The position numbers and the translations under genes were made by a program. A DNA stretch of 64,000 nt from Bradyrhizobium iriomotense (GTDB lineage Bacteria > Pseudomonadota > Alphaproteobacteria > Rhizobiales > Xanthobacteraceae), in NCBI RefSeq assembly GCF_030160715.1, contig NZ_BSOW01000023.1:98052-162051 (forward strand), in the 5' to 3' direction. Under the pieces are notes generated by a model, which saw only the letters and a list, made by a program, of their open reading frames with translations, was not told where the DNA came from and did no database searches. Below, piece by piece: positions 32,672-41,600 of this stretch; within the stretch, counting starts at the first letter, position 1; each line of letters starts with the position of its first letter.

Positions 32672-35190
32672 GAATGACGCCTGTAGTGGTTTTCGTGTCG
32701 TTCCTGCTTTTGTTGCTGATTTGGCTGTTGCTGAGCGGGTTGAACTTCAACTCGACGCGCTTTGATCAGCAGATCGAGGCACTCGACCATTTTTCCAGAC
32801 TCGAGCGTGCCCTGAACCGCGAGGTTTTGACTGCGCGCACGGGCTTGTCGCGAAACTACGACGAGTTGGCACGCCTGACCGATGCCTACGATAACTCCAT
32901 TCATCAGCTGCGCGAGGCCGCCGGTTCAGACACAGAGGAAGAGTCCGCAATTGCAGTTCTTGCCGCAGGTGCGCAACGGCAGCAAAACCTCGTCGAACAG
33001 TTCAAGAGCAGGAATGCATTGCTGCGCAACTCCTTCTTGTATTTTGGCATGTTCAGCACCCGTCTCGCCGCCTCGGACCGCACGCCGGTCGTCGCCGCCG
33101 CCACCATGCTGTCGGCCGCCATGCTGCATCTCACGCTAGACACGTCGCCGGCCGCGGCGCGCGAGGTCAAGGATCGATTGGAACAACTGGCGCGCTTGCC
33201 AGACCCGGGCGCCGACGCCGCCTCGATACAGGAGGCGATCGCGCATGGCGGTGTACTGCATGATCTGCTGCCGGCGACCGACGCCGCGCTGAAGGCATTG
33301 ATCGCCGCGGCAACCACCAGGGAGCAGGATGCTGTTCGTGCACTGATCATGAAGCGCCAGATCGCGGCACGCGCATCGGCGCTTCGGTACCGCGTTCTGC
33401 TTTACGCCACGTCGGTGCTGTTGCTCGGTGCGCTCATCTATCTCGGGTTGCAATTGCGGGCGCGCGCGATTGCCCTGCGCCGGCGTGCGGCGTTTGAGCA
33501 CGTGATCGCGGGCGTATCGATGCGCTTCATCAATGCGCAGCCGAACAGCATTGACGCCGGGATCGCACGCGCTCTTGCCGACATGGCAGAGTGCATCGGT
33601 TGCGACCGTGCTTATTTCGTGTCGAGCGAAGCCGTGCTTCGGCAGCACATTTGGAGCACGTCGGGCATGAGTTCTCCGCCGGACTGGCCGCAGCGCGCGA
33701 TGGCGTTGATGGCACGGTTTGAGCCGTCCCCAGATGGCATTATCCACGTTCCGCGCGTCAACCGCCTTCCAATCGGTGAAAGCAAGGAGGCCTGTGTCGC
33801 GCTTGGTCTGGGCGGATGGGCATGCGCGACGAGCGTCACCAAGGGCGGCGTCACCGTCGCGCTTGGGTTCGGCGCGATTGGTCGAGCTTGTCGCGTCACC
33901 GCCGCCGGCGAACTCAGCCTGCTCCGAATGGCGCTTGATACGATCGTGTATGCGTTGGAGCGGCATTCCATGGAAAGCCAACGTGCGCGCCTGGAGACAC
34001 GCCTGCAGCAGGCCCGTCGAATGGAAACGGTGGGCACGTTCAGCAGTGGTATCGCCCATAACTTCAACAATATTTTGGGCGGCATCCTAGGCCATGCCGA
34101 GATGGCGGAAGAGCACCTCGATCCAAACGCCAGATCGCGCCGGAATCTGGATGCAATCCGGCGGGGCGCAGAGCGGGCGCAGGATCTGGTCGACCAGATT
34201 CTCACGTTCGGACGTCGCCGCGAGGGGAGGCGTGAACCCGTTTGCGTCAACGCGTTGGTCGCGGAAGCGAAGTCGCTGCTCGCGCCATCCTTGCCTGCCC
34301 ACATCGAAATCTCGGTGGACGAAACGCCGGCGACGGCGGTCGTTTCGGCGGAACCCGCGCAATTGCTGCAGGTAATCCTGAACATCTGCAATAATGCTGC
34401 CCAGGCGATGGATAAGCCAGGTGTCATCCAGATCCAGATCGGGAAACGCAAGATGACCGATACGGCAGCGAGTGACCGGACTGGGATCAACCCTGGTCAC
34501 TTTGTCGTAGTTTCGATTTCCGATCCAGGGCGCGGTATGGATGAAGTTACATTGGAGCGGATTTTCGAGCCGTTCTTTACGACCCGCCCGAACGGCAATG
34601 GCTTTGGTCTGGCCACCGCACGCGACGTTGTGTTGGAGCACAATGGGAAATTGGAAGTGCAAAGCGCCCCAGGGGTCGGAACACGTTTCGACATCTGGCT
34701 TCCATCCGTCCCGTGCCTTGTGCCGATATCGAGTCAGCGAGAGTCCGGCTCGGCCGGTCGCGGCATGGGTGAAACCGTGCTGGTGCTTGAGACCGACCGC
34801 GAGCGCCTGCTGCGGCACGAGGAAATTCTGGCGGCACTCGGTTACGAGGCGGTCGGCTTCACCCGGCCTCAGGAGGCCGTGCAGGCCTGTGCGGCGCGCG
34901 GACGCTTCGACGCGGCGCTCGTGTGCCAGCAAGCCGGCTCGAGTGTCGCCATCGATTTCGCCACGAAACTGCGTGAGCTTGCGCCCAACTTGCCGATCAT
35001 GCTTGCGACGAGCTCGACGCGTGATCTGGAAGCACCGCTGCTGGCTGCTTCGGGTATTTCCGAAGTTGTTCATCATCCGCTCACCTCTGCGGACCTGGCT
35101 GGTGCCTTATCACGCTGCCTGGTGAACTCGGCAGGTACGAGGCTGCAATCGCAAGCCGTGCACGACGACATTCGATGGATTCAAGCATGA
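32668..35190 (+). CDS. VirA-like hybrid sensor histidine kinase
   Basis: Inner-membrane kinase of 840 residues. Layout: membrane segment 1 (about 4-24), a 220-residue helical periplasmic domain, membrane segment 2 (about 246-266, YRVLLYATSVLLLGALIYLGL), a GAF-like linker (about 280-430), then the H-box GIAHNFNNILGGILGHAE with phospho-acceptor His464. An ATPase domain follows (LLQVILNICNNAAQAM; SDPGRGMD; FTTRPNGNGFGLA), then a C-terminal receiver-like domain (about 705-825). The H-box wording and architecture are those of VirA. In the receiver, the Asp position reads FDAALVCQQ and the Lys position VVHHPL, so it cannot be phosphorylated, as for VirA's inhibitory receiver. Partner: the VirG-like protein at 30035. 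Confidence 0.88.
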   Translation: MRMTPVVVFVSFLLLLLIWLLLSGLNFNSTRFDQQIEALDHFSRLERALNREVLTARTGLSRNYDELARLTDAYDNSIHQLREAAGSDTEEESAIAVLAAGAQRQQNLVEQFKSRNALLRNSFLYFGMFSTRLAASDRTPVVAAATMLSAAMLHLTLDTSPAAAREVKDRLEQLARLPDPGADAASIQEAIAHGGVLHDLLPATDAALKALIAAATTREQDAVRALIMKRQIAARASALRYRVLLYATSVLLLGALIYLGLQLRARAIALRRRAAFEHVIAGVSMRFINAQPNSIDAGIARALADMAECIGCDRAYFVSSEAVLRQHIWSTSGMSSPPDWPQRAMALMARFEPSPDGIIHVPRVNRLPIGESKEACVALGLGGWACATSVTKGGVTVALGFGAIGRACRVTAAGELSLLRMALDTIVYALERHSMESQRARLETRLQQARRMETVGTFSSGIAHNFNNILGGILGHAEMAEEHLDPNARSRRNLDAIRRGAERAQDLVDQILTFGRRREGRREPVCVNALVAEAKSLLAPSLPAHIEISVDETPATAVVSAEPAQLLQVILNICNNAAQAMDKPGVIQIQIGKRKMTDTAASDRTGINPGHFVVVSISDPGRGMDEVTLERIFEPFFTTRPNGNGFGLATARDVVLEHNGKLEVQSAPGVGTRFDIWLPSVPCLVPISSQRESGSAGRGMGETVLVLETDRERLLRHEEILAALGYEAVGFTRPQEAVQACAARGRFDAALVCQQAGSSVAIDFATKLRELAPNLPIMLATSSTRDLEAPLLAASGISEVVHHPLTSADLAGALSRCLVNSAGTRLQSQAVHDDIRWIQA

Positions 35191-35208
35191 CGGCAGTGCG
35201 GTAACAGA

Positions 35209-35256
35209 GATTACAACCGTAGCCCGAATTCCCGCGCCAGAGACAATGCCGTAGCG
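35209..35256 (+). promoter_or_regulatory. candidate regulator site (motif copy b)
   Basis: GATTACAACCGTAGCC (first half GTAGCC at 35219-35224) and CCGTAGCGG (second half GTAGCG at 35251-35256), 32 bp apart. On the other strand the first half reads GGGCTACGGTTGTAATC, close to copy c. It ends 45 bp before the frame at 35301. Confidence 0.5.
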
Positions 35257-35300
35257 GATCGCCGGCAAATTCCCCGCATCAACTAGCGGAGAATTTTGAA

Positions 35301-35633
35301 TTGCCAACGCATCCGATATCACGCCAGCCGCTGCTCCCGGCGCGGCCGCGTTCGTTCTTGTCCAACCGGACGCCGACAAGCGGGCCATCCGTCGTCTCGG
35401 CAAGCACCGTCATACGCCGTGCGGCCGTTCATTTACTTGCGAGACTTGCGATCGCCGCAACGTGCACGAACTCGGCAGCGGCCTTTGATGCCATTCACGT
35501 CTCCCGTGCCACCGTTGCGGCGATCGCCGTCGCTCGTTCGCCTGAGCCCGGAGATTGCCTCGCCGGATCGGAGCCAGCGTCGCATCGACAGGTCGAAGTT
35601 CAAGGTCGACCAGAGGAGATCGGCAAGCAATGA
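35301..35633 (+). CDS. possible small protein with TTG start
   Basis: A 110-residue frame with TTG start and CGGAGAATTTTGAA upstream, a leader much like those of the two DUF1127 genes (CGGAGAATTCCT at 30873, CGGAGAAAGTGCA at 35719). It contains a hydrophobic stretch (RRAAVHLLARLAIAATCTNSAAAF). No family is recognised, and another TTG frame starts at 35296. Support comes from the leader and motif copy b rather than from the protein. Confidence 0.35.
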   Translation: MPTHPISRQPLLPARPRSFLSNRTPTSGPSVVSASTVIRRAAVHLLARLAIAATCTNSAAAFDAIHVSRATVAAIAVARSPEPGDCLAGSEPASHRQVEVQGRPEEIGKQ

Positions 35634-35718
35634 CCGATCTGATCGAAAGCACCTGCGGAGTACTCAAAAGCCAATGCTTGTTTCGGCCTCGACGTAAATA
35701 GACCACGGAGAAAGTGCA

Positions 35719-36123
35719 ATGGAAATGCATTCGCGACAATCGCTCTACGAGATCCACGGCATCATCGCTCCGCAGCGGCGCCGGACGCGATGGGGCAAGA
35801 TCGCACGCCGCGCCGTCACCTGGCTCCTTGCGGTCTTCAAGAGCGCAAAGCTGGCGATCGCGGCCGAACTGGCGGCTCGTCGCGGCATCGAAGAACTCGC
35901 CGGCATGAATGATCACATGCTCCGCGATCTCGGGATTACCCGAAGCGAAATTGAAAGCAGGGCGCGCCTGCCACGAACGAGCGTTGGAATGGACGACACA
36001 TCAATCTTTCCCGATGATCTCGCTCAGTGCCTTCCGGATTTGCCGACGGTCAGCTCTCCCGGCATTGTGGAGGAGCGGCCGGAGCAGCAGCTGCGCAGGT
36101 TGCATTCTCCGTCGCGACAATAA
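35719..36123 (+). CDS. DUF1127 domain-containing protein
   Basis: 134 residues. The central part carries the DUF1127 domain: AIAAELAARRGIEELAGMNDHMLRDLGITRSEIESRAR (seen as RRGIEELAGMNDHMLRDLG, then ITRSEIESRARL). An N-terminal basic segment (PQRRRTRWGKIARRAVTWLLAVF) and a C-terminal acidic tail (DDTSIFPDDLAQCLPDL) flank it. Good ribosome binding site CGGAGAAAG. It is the second DUF1127 gene of the region, after the VirA-like kinase, and is followed by a terminator at 36178. Confidence 0.82.
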   Translation: MEMHSRQSLYEIHGIIAPQRRRTRWGKIARRAVTWLLAVFKSAKLAIAAELAARRGIEELAGMNDHMLRDLGITRSEIESRARLPRTSVGMDDTSIFPDDLAQCLPDLPTVSSPGIVEERPEQQLRRLHSPSRQ

Positions 36124-36177
36124 AGCCCAGCGCCGGCGGAAATTCGTTGCCTTGTGAGAGTTGCCGAACGTGCGCGA

Positions 36178-36213
36178 GAAGGCCGCCCGAGTTGGCGGCC
36201 TCTTCGTTCTTCA
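36178..36213 (+). terminator. Rho-independent-type terminator after the DUF1127 gene
   Basis: AGGCCGCC, loop CGAGTT, GGCGGCCT, then a T-rich CTTCGTTCTTC. It lies 57 bases after the stop. Confidence 0.65.
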
Positions 36214-36415
36214 ATCTGACAACCATATGATTCGCTGGTGGGCCCTTCATCGGCGTCCCTCAGCACGCGATGTGGCTGTTCGACGGCTGGATGAGGATGC
36301 GCGCCCGTCTGGTTCCGCAGGCCAGCGCAGCTGGCGATGCCACCTCAATCAGATCGCGAGGCAATTCACCCATGCAGGCGTCAGCTGACGAAACTGGAGA
36401 CTAGATGACCCGCAT

Positions 36416-36463
36416 TGTTACGGCTGACACTGATCTTTCAAATCCCGAAACGGCAGGGCAATA
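36416..36463 (+). promoter_or_regulatory. possible regulator site (motif copy f, weak)
   Basis: TGTTACGGCTGACACT (first half GACACT at 36426-36431) and GGCAATAC (second half GCAATA at 36458-36463), 32 bp apart. It ends 45 bp before the flavoprotein ATG. TTACGGCTG is shared with copy d. The rest of the 36214-36507 gap shows no gene. Confidence 0.35.
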
Positions 36464-36507
36464 CGCCCGCGGTTAGCTGTCTTCTCCCAAGCGAGGAGCA
36501 GACAGGT

Positions 36508-37929
36508 ATGAGTAATCTGATTGGTCAACGAGCGATCGTCATCGGCGCCGGCATTGGCGGGTTATCGGCGGCCGGCGTTTTGGCACCCTATTTCCGGCAA
36601 GTCTTGCTTCTGGAGCGCGACGTCCTGAAGCCTGCCGCGCAGGCACGTCTTGGTGTCCCGCAGGGCCGACACCCGCACGGTCTTCTCGCCGGCGGCTTGA
36701 AAGCCGTGAACGAGATTTTCCCCGGTTTCGAGGACGCACTCGTCCGGGCTGGCGGCGTTCCCGTCGGTGTTGCCCGGGATATCCGTTTCGAACATCCCGA
36801 GATCGGACGTTTGCCGCAGCGCGAGCTCGGTCCGAGGGTGGTATGCGCATCGCGGCCTTTGCTCGAGCTCGTCCTCCGGCAGAAGGCGGAAGCGATTCCA
36901 AATCTTGAGATCCGGTCGGGATGCAAGGTTACCGAGATCGTATCCGAACCATCGAGCGCGAATGTGCAGGGCGTCCGACTCGTCAATCAAATCGGCGTAT
37001 CGTCGTTCATTGACGCCGATCTGGTGGTCGACGCGTCAGGGCGGGGCGCACCGACGGCGGCACTGTTCGAAGCCCTGAAGCTCCAGCCGCCGGAAACGAC
37101 GACGATCCACATCAACCTGTGCTACACGTCGGCAGTGATTGAACTGCCGGAGCAAGCGACAAAGAATTGGAAATTGGTGCTCACGCTGAACGATCCCCCC
37201 AGGATTGGCGACCGCGGAGTGCTGGTTCCGATGGAGCACAATCGCTGGATGGTCACGATCTGCCAGCGAGGCAGGCTGGAGCGGATAGACGGGTGGGACA
37301 GCTACGTGTCAGCCTTCGGGGAATTGATCACGCCAACCATCCACGATGCGCTTCGCCAGGCCAAGCCTATCGAGGATCTCAGGCAATTTGCATTTCCGAC
37401 CAGCTCGTGGCGGCACTTCGAGCGGAGTCCGCGCCTTCCGCGCGGTCTCCTGCCCATCGCAGACGCGATTTGCCGCTTCAATCCGATTCACGGTCAGGGC
37501 ATGTCCTCGGCTGCCCTGCAGGCGAGGCTTCTGCGTGATGCCCTGGCGGATGCGATCACTGAATCCGATCCGGTAGCAGCGCTGCAGCAAGGATTCATGG
37601 CTGAGGTCGCGTCGGTTCTGGAAACCCCCTGGGCCATGTCAACCAGTCGCGACCTGATGTTTCCGGACACGCACGGGCCTCGGCCGGAGCATTTTCAGGC
37701 GAATGTCGAGTTCGAGCTGGCCATGTTCCGGGCCGCGGTCATAGATCCCGTCGTTCACAAGGCAGCCATGGATGTCAATCAGCTCCTGCAACCGCGGTCG
37801 CTGCTTCGATCTCCCCACATCATGGAGCGGATTGAAGAGACGAACGGTGTTCGAACTGGCTGGAGCCATCCGGAGGTCATGACCGGTTCGTCCACCTTCC
37901 GCCTGCGGACCACCGTCCCGCGAGGATGA
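36508..37929 (+). CDS. FAD-dependent monooxygenase/oxidoreductase (aromatic hydroxylase-like)
   Basis: 473 residues, cytosolic flavoprotein. N-terminal dinucleotide fold AIVIGAGIGGLSAAGVLAPY followed by LLLERD, substrate-domain motif VVDASGRGAPTAAL, and the second FAD motif ICRFNPIHGQGMSSAALQARLL near residue 330 (usually GDA...NP..GQG). These place it with PHBH-like hydroxylases or halogenase relatives. The GD of the usual GDA is AD here (LPIADAICRF). The ATG at 36508 has GCGAGGAGC upstream. It overlaps a short frame that leads into a broken SDR gene. The substrate is unknown; an aromatic or polyketide-like product fits the context. Confidence 0.82.
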   Translation: MSNLIGQRAIVIGAGIGGLSAAGVLAPYFRQVLLLERDVLKPAAQARLGVPQGRHPHGLLAGGLKAVNEIFPGFEDALVRAGGVPVGVARDIRFEHPEIGRLPQRELGPRVVCASRPLLELVLRQKAEAIPNLEIRSGCKVTEIVSEPSSANVQGVRLVNQIGVSSFIDADLVVDASGRGAPTAALFEALKLQPPETTTIHINLCYTSAVIELPEQATKNWKLVLTLNDPPRIGDRGVLVPMEHNRWMVTICQRGRLERIDGWDSYVSAFGELITPTIHDALRQAKPIEDLRQFAFPTSSWRHFERSPRLPRGLLPIADAICRFNPIHGQGMSSAALQARLLRDALADAITESDPVAALQQGFMAEVASVLETPWAMSTSRDLMFPDTHGPRPEHFQANVEFELAMFRAAVIDPVVHKAAMDVNQLLQPRSLLRSPHIMERIEETNGVRTGWSHPEVMTGSSTFRLRTTVPRG

Positions 37930-37970
37930 CCGCATGCTTGTCCATACACTCATCGCGTGAAGGAGCGAAT

Positions 37971-38073
37971 ATGACATCCGAGCGGAAGGTTGCCGTCATC
38001 ACCGGCGCGTCACGAGGCATTGGCGCGGCATTACTCAGCGCCTATCGTGATCGCGAAGGCCCGGTAATACCCT
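37971..38073 (+). pseudogene. truncated short-chain dehydrogenase (SDR), N-terminal scrap
   Basis: MTSERKVAVITGASRGIGAALLSAYRDR is a perfect SDR cofactor start (TGxxxGIG) with GAAGGAGCG upstream. After about 33 residues the similarity stops, and the frame runs on in unrelated sequence. The rest of the gene has been deleted, probably at a junction near 38073. Confidence 0.7.
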
Positions 38074-38154
38074 TGAGGTCCCTCGGTCCGAGGTCATGTA
38101 GCTCGAAGAGGACCCCGTCGGCTCACCCCGGCGGGTTTTGCCAGAATGATTGCT

Positions 38155-38496
38155 TTAGCGCTGACCGCGGCTTTGGATCGGAATTCTTGCCGCCACGTCC
38201 GGCCGGTTTTTCTCGAGCCAGGCGACTGCCTCCGATCCATCGACGAGACATTCGAAGGTTTCCCAGGCTGGATCCTCGATGGTGTCGGGTTGCAGGCGCT
38301 TCGCCGCATACTCAACGAGCTCATGCAGGCCTTCATATCCGCGTCGGCGTTCGAGGGAGTCCGCGATCGCCGTGCTGGCCCAGCCGCGTTGAGCCAGATC
38401 GACAATGCTCGGACCATCAGCCTCGCTGAACCAGGGGGTGGCATCGAACTCGAGGCAGCGGATGTTATCGGCGGTATGGCAAGTCGCGTGGATCAT
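38155..38496 (-). CDS. hypothetical protein
   Basis: 113 residues starting MIHATCHTADNIRCLEFDATPWF, with GGAGGGACCC just before the ATG at 38496. It is acidic, with a segment that could be a helix-turn-helix (IVDLAQRGWASTAIADSLERRRGYEGLHELVEYA in part: LAQRGWASTAIADSLE). It is not recognised as a named family. It lies between the SDR scrap and the glutamate dehydrogenase gene, so it marks the right side of the accessory region. Confidence 0.6.
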   Translation of the reverse strand: MIHATCHTADNIRCLEFDATPWFSEADGPSIVDLAQRGWASTAIADSLERRRGYEGLHELVEYAAKRLQPDTIEDPAWETFECLVDGSEAVAWLEKNRPDVAARIPIQSRGQR

Positions 38497-38540
38497 CGGG
38501 TCCCTCCGTTCACCGGCTGACAACCCTGCCCCTGACATTG

Positions 38541-38582
38541 CATTCCAGACTCGGCATTCCAGACTCGGCATCCCGGACTCGC
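38541..38582. repeat. three 14-bp tandem repeats
   Basis: CATTCCAGACTCGG twice in a row, then the variant CATCCCGGACTCGC. It lies between the hypothetical gene and the end of the glutamate dehydrogenase gene. Confidence 0.8.
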
Positions 38583-38601
38583 CAGCGCTGCTGCGCGCCC
38601 G

Positions 38602-41600
38602 TCAGCCTTTGACCAGGTCTCCCAGCAAGTTCGCCGCCACTATCAGCTTCGCGAGCGTCAGGCCACCGGCGGCAATCTCCTCGACCGCGCGGCGGATGCG
38701 CGTGGCTTCGGGGTGAGCCGCAAGCCAAGTCTCCGCCGCCTGCTGACCGGATTGGCCGATGGTCAGCATGTCTGCGGCCAGGCGTCTTTCGGCTGCCGCG
38801 ATCAGCTCGACGGCGCGGTCGACGGCCAGGCGTTCGAAACGATCGCTGGCCGGCACGCTGCGCGCGGCGGCGATGATGCGGTCGAGACGGAAATTGGCCT
38901 CGGCGGCAAAGAACGTCGCTGCGGCATCACCGATGCTCCGGCCGGTGCGCTCGGCGACTGTCACGATATCAGGCGCCGAGACCAGGGCGTCGAGGTCGGC
39001 CAGGTCGCCGGCGAGTCCGGTCGGGACGCCGGCATCGGTCAGGTCCTGCCGGCGCTTGCTGCGCGCGGCCTGCAAGTCCGGCGGCAGGGCGTTGTCGAGC
39101 GAGGCTGCGACCTCGCGGACGGCAGGGCCAAACCGGGCGATGACCGCGCTCAAGCCATCCCTAAAATCGACATTGCGCACATACCAGACCATGCGGGAGA
39201 GCAGGAGATCCTGGATCGCCGCGTAGAGGCCGAGCTGCAACTGCCCGTCGATGCGGGTGTCGAGCGCGTCGATCGCGTCATTGAGTCGCCTGAGCTCGTA
39301 GATCGCATCCACCGCCACCTGCGCCATGACGATGATCGAGATATCGGCGTCGGTCTCGTCGGTCAGGCGCACGATGCAGGCCGGGCCGCCGCGGTTGATC
39401 ACGGCATTGACGAGACTGGTCGCGATGATCTCGCGTCGGAGCCGATGGAGCTCGACCGCGGCCGGGAATTTGTCGGGAACCTCGCGCGGAAAATACAGAG
39501 ACAGTCTGCGCGCGAGATAGGGATCATCGGGCACGCTGGTGGCGAGCAGGTCGTCGTAGAGTGTCAGCTTGGCGTAGGCGAGCAACACGGCAAGCTCTGG
39601 CCGTGTCAGGGCTTGGCCGCGCCGTGTGCGCTCGGCGATCGCCGCATCGTCGGGCAGGAATTCCACGACGCGGCTGAGCAGGCCGCGCTGCTCGAGCGAC
39701 TGCATCAGGCGGGTGAGGAAGCCGGTCTCGGCCACGCCCTTGCGTTCGGCAAGCGAGAGCGCGAGCGTCTGCAGGTAGTTGTTGCGCAGCACCACCGTGC
39801 CGACTTCGTCGGTCATCGCGGCAAGCAGGGTGTTGCGGTCAGCCGTGCTGAGGCGTCCCTCGCGCTCGGGGCGCGCCAATGCGATCTTGATGTTGACCTC
39901 GACGTCGGAGGTATTCACGCCGGCCGAATTGTCGATCGCGTCGGTGTTGAGCTTGACTCCCGCCTGCGCTGCCTCGATGCGGCCGCGCTGGGTGGCGCCG
40001 AGATTGGCGCCTTCGCCGATCACCCTGGCGCGAACCTCGGCCCCGGTGATGCGGATCGGATCATTGGCGCGGTCGCCGGCCTGATCGTCGCTCTCCGCCA
40101 ACGCCCGGATGTAGGTGCCGATGCCGCCGAACCACAAGAGATCCGCGCGCGCCTTCAGGATCGCGGTCATCACCTCGAACGGCGTTGCCTGCGGCTTGTC
40201 GAGATCGAGCAGGGTGCGCACTTCCGGTGCGAGCGGTATAGCCTTGAGCGAGCGCGAGAACACGCCGCCGCCCTGCGAGATCAGCGCCTTGTTGTAGTCC
40301 TGCCAGCTCGATCGCGGCATGTCGAACAGGCGCTTGCGCTCAGTGAAGCTGCTCGCCGGATCGGGGGAGGGATCGATGAAGATGTCGCGGTGATCGAAGG
40401 CCGCGACGAGCTTCGTCGCCGGCGAGAGCAGCATGCCGTTGCCGAAGACGTCGCCGGACATGTCGCCGACGCCCACCGCGGTGAAGGGCATGGTCTGAAT
40501 GTCGGTGCCGAGCTCGCGGAAGTGGCGCTTGACCGCCTCCCAGGCGCCGCGCGCCGTGATCCCCATCTTCTTGTGGTCGTAGCCCTGGCTGCCGCCGGAG
40601 GCGAAGGCATCGCCGAGCCAATGATTCTTCTCCGCCGAGATCGCGTTGGCGACGTCGGAGAAGGTCGCGGTGCCCTTGTCGGCGGCGACGACCAGATAGG
40701 GGTCGTCGCCGTCGTGCCGCACGGTCAGGTCGGGCGCGACGAGGTCGTCGCCGTCGAGATTGTCGGTGAGCTCGAGCAGCGAGCGAACGAAGATGCGATA
40801 GGCTTCGGTGCCTTCGGCGAGCCACGCGTCGCGATTGGAAGGCGGCGGCAGGCGCTTGGGCACGAAGCCACCCTTGGCGCCGACCGGCACGATCACGGCG
40901 TTCTTGACCTGCTGCGCTTTCACGAGGCCAAGGATCTCGGTACGGAAATCCTGCGGCCGGTCGGACCAGCGCAAGCCGCCGCGCGCAACCTTGCCGAAGC
41001 GCAGGTGAATGCCTTCGACGCGGGGTGAATAGACGAAAATCTCGTAGAATGGTCGTGGCGCCGGCAGGTCCTCGATCCCGCGTGCGTTGAACTTGAAGGA
41101 AATCACCGGACGTGGCTGTCCGTCCTCGCCGACCTGCCACAGATTGGTGCGGATGGTGGACTGCACCAGATTGGTGAACCGGCGCAGGATGCGGTCTTCA
41201 TCGAGCGATGCGACGGACTTGAGCTGCTCCTCGATCTCGGCAAGGAGGGCGGTCTCGCGTGCCGCACGCTCGGGCTCGGTGGCGGCAAGGCGTGGATCGA
41301 GGCGGGCCTGGAACAGCGCGACGAGGTTGGCGGTGATGGCCGCGTTCTTGCGCAAAGTCGCCCACATATAGTCCTGGCTGAACGGCGCGCGGATCTGGTG
41401 CAGATAGCGGGACAGCGCCCGGATGGTCGAGACTTCGCGCCAGCCCAGGGCCGTGCGCAGGATCAAGGCATTATATCCGTCGGATTCGGCGCGATCGGTG
41501 ACAACAGCCATGATCGAGGCTTCCAGGCGATGGCTGAAGTCCCGGCTGATCTCGATCGGCTGGCCATCACTGGTCTCGATCGTCATGTCGTGCAACCAGA

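Noticed and set aside
38112..38142. GC hairpin with following GGGTTTT as terminator
   Set aside because: The stem needs a G-T pair, it faces no plus-strand gene that needs a stop, and the region is decayed.
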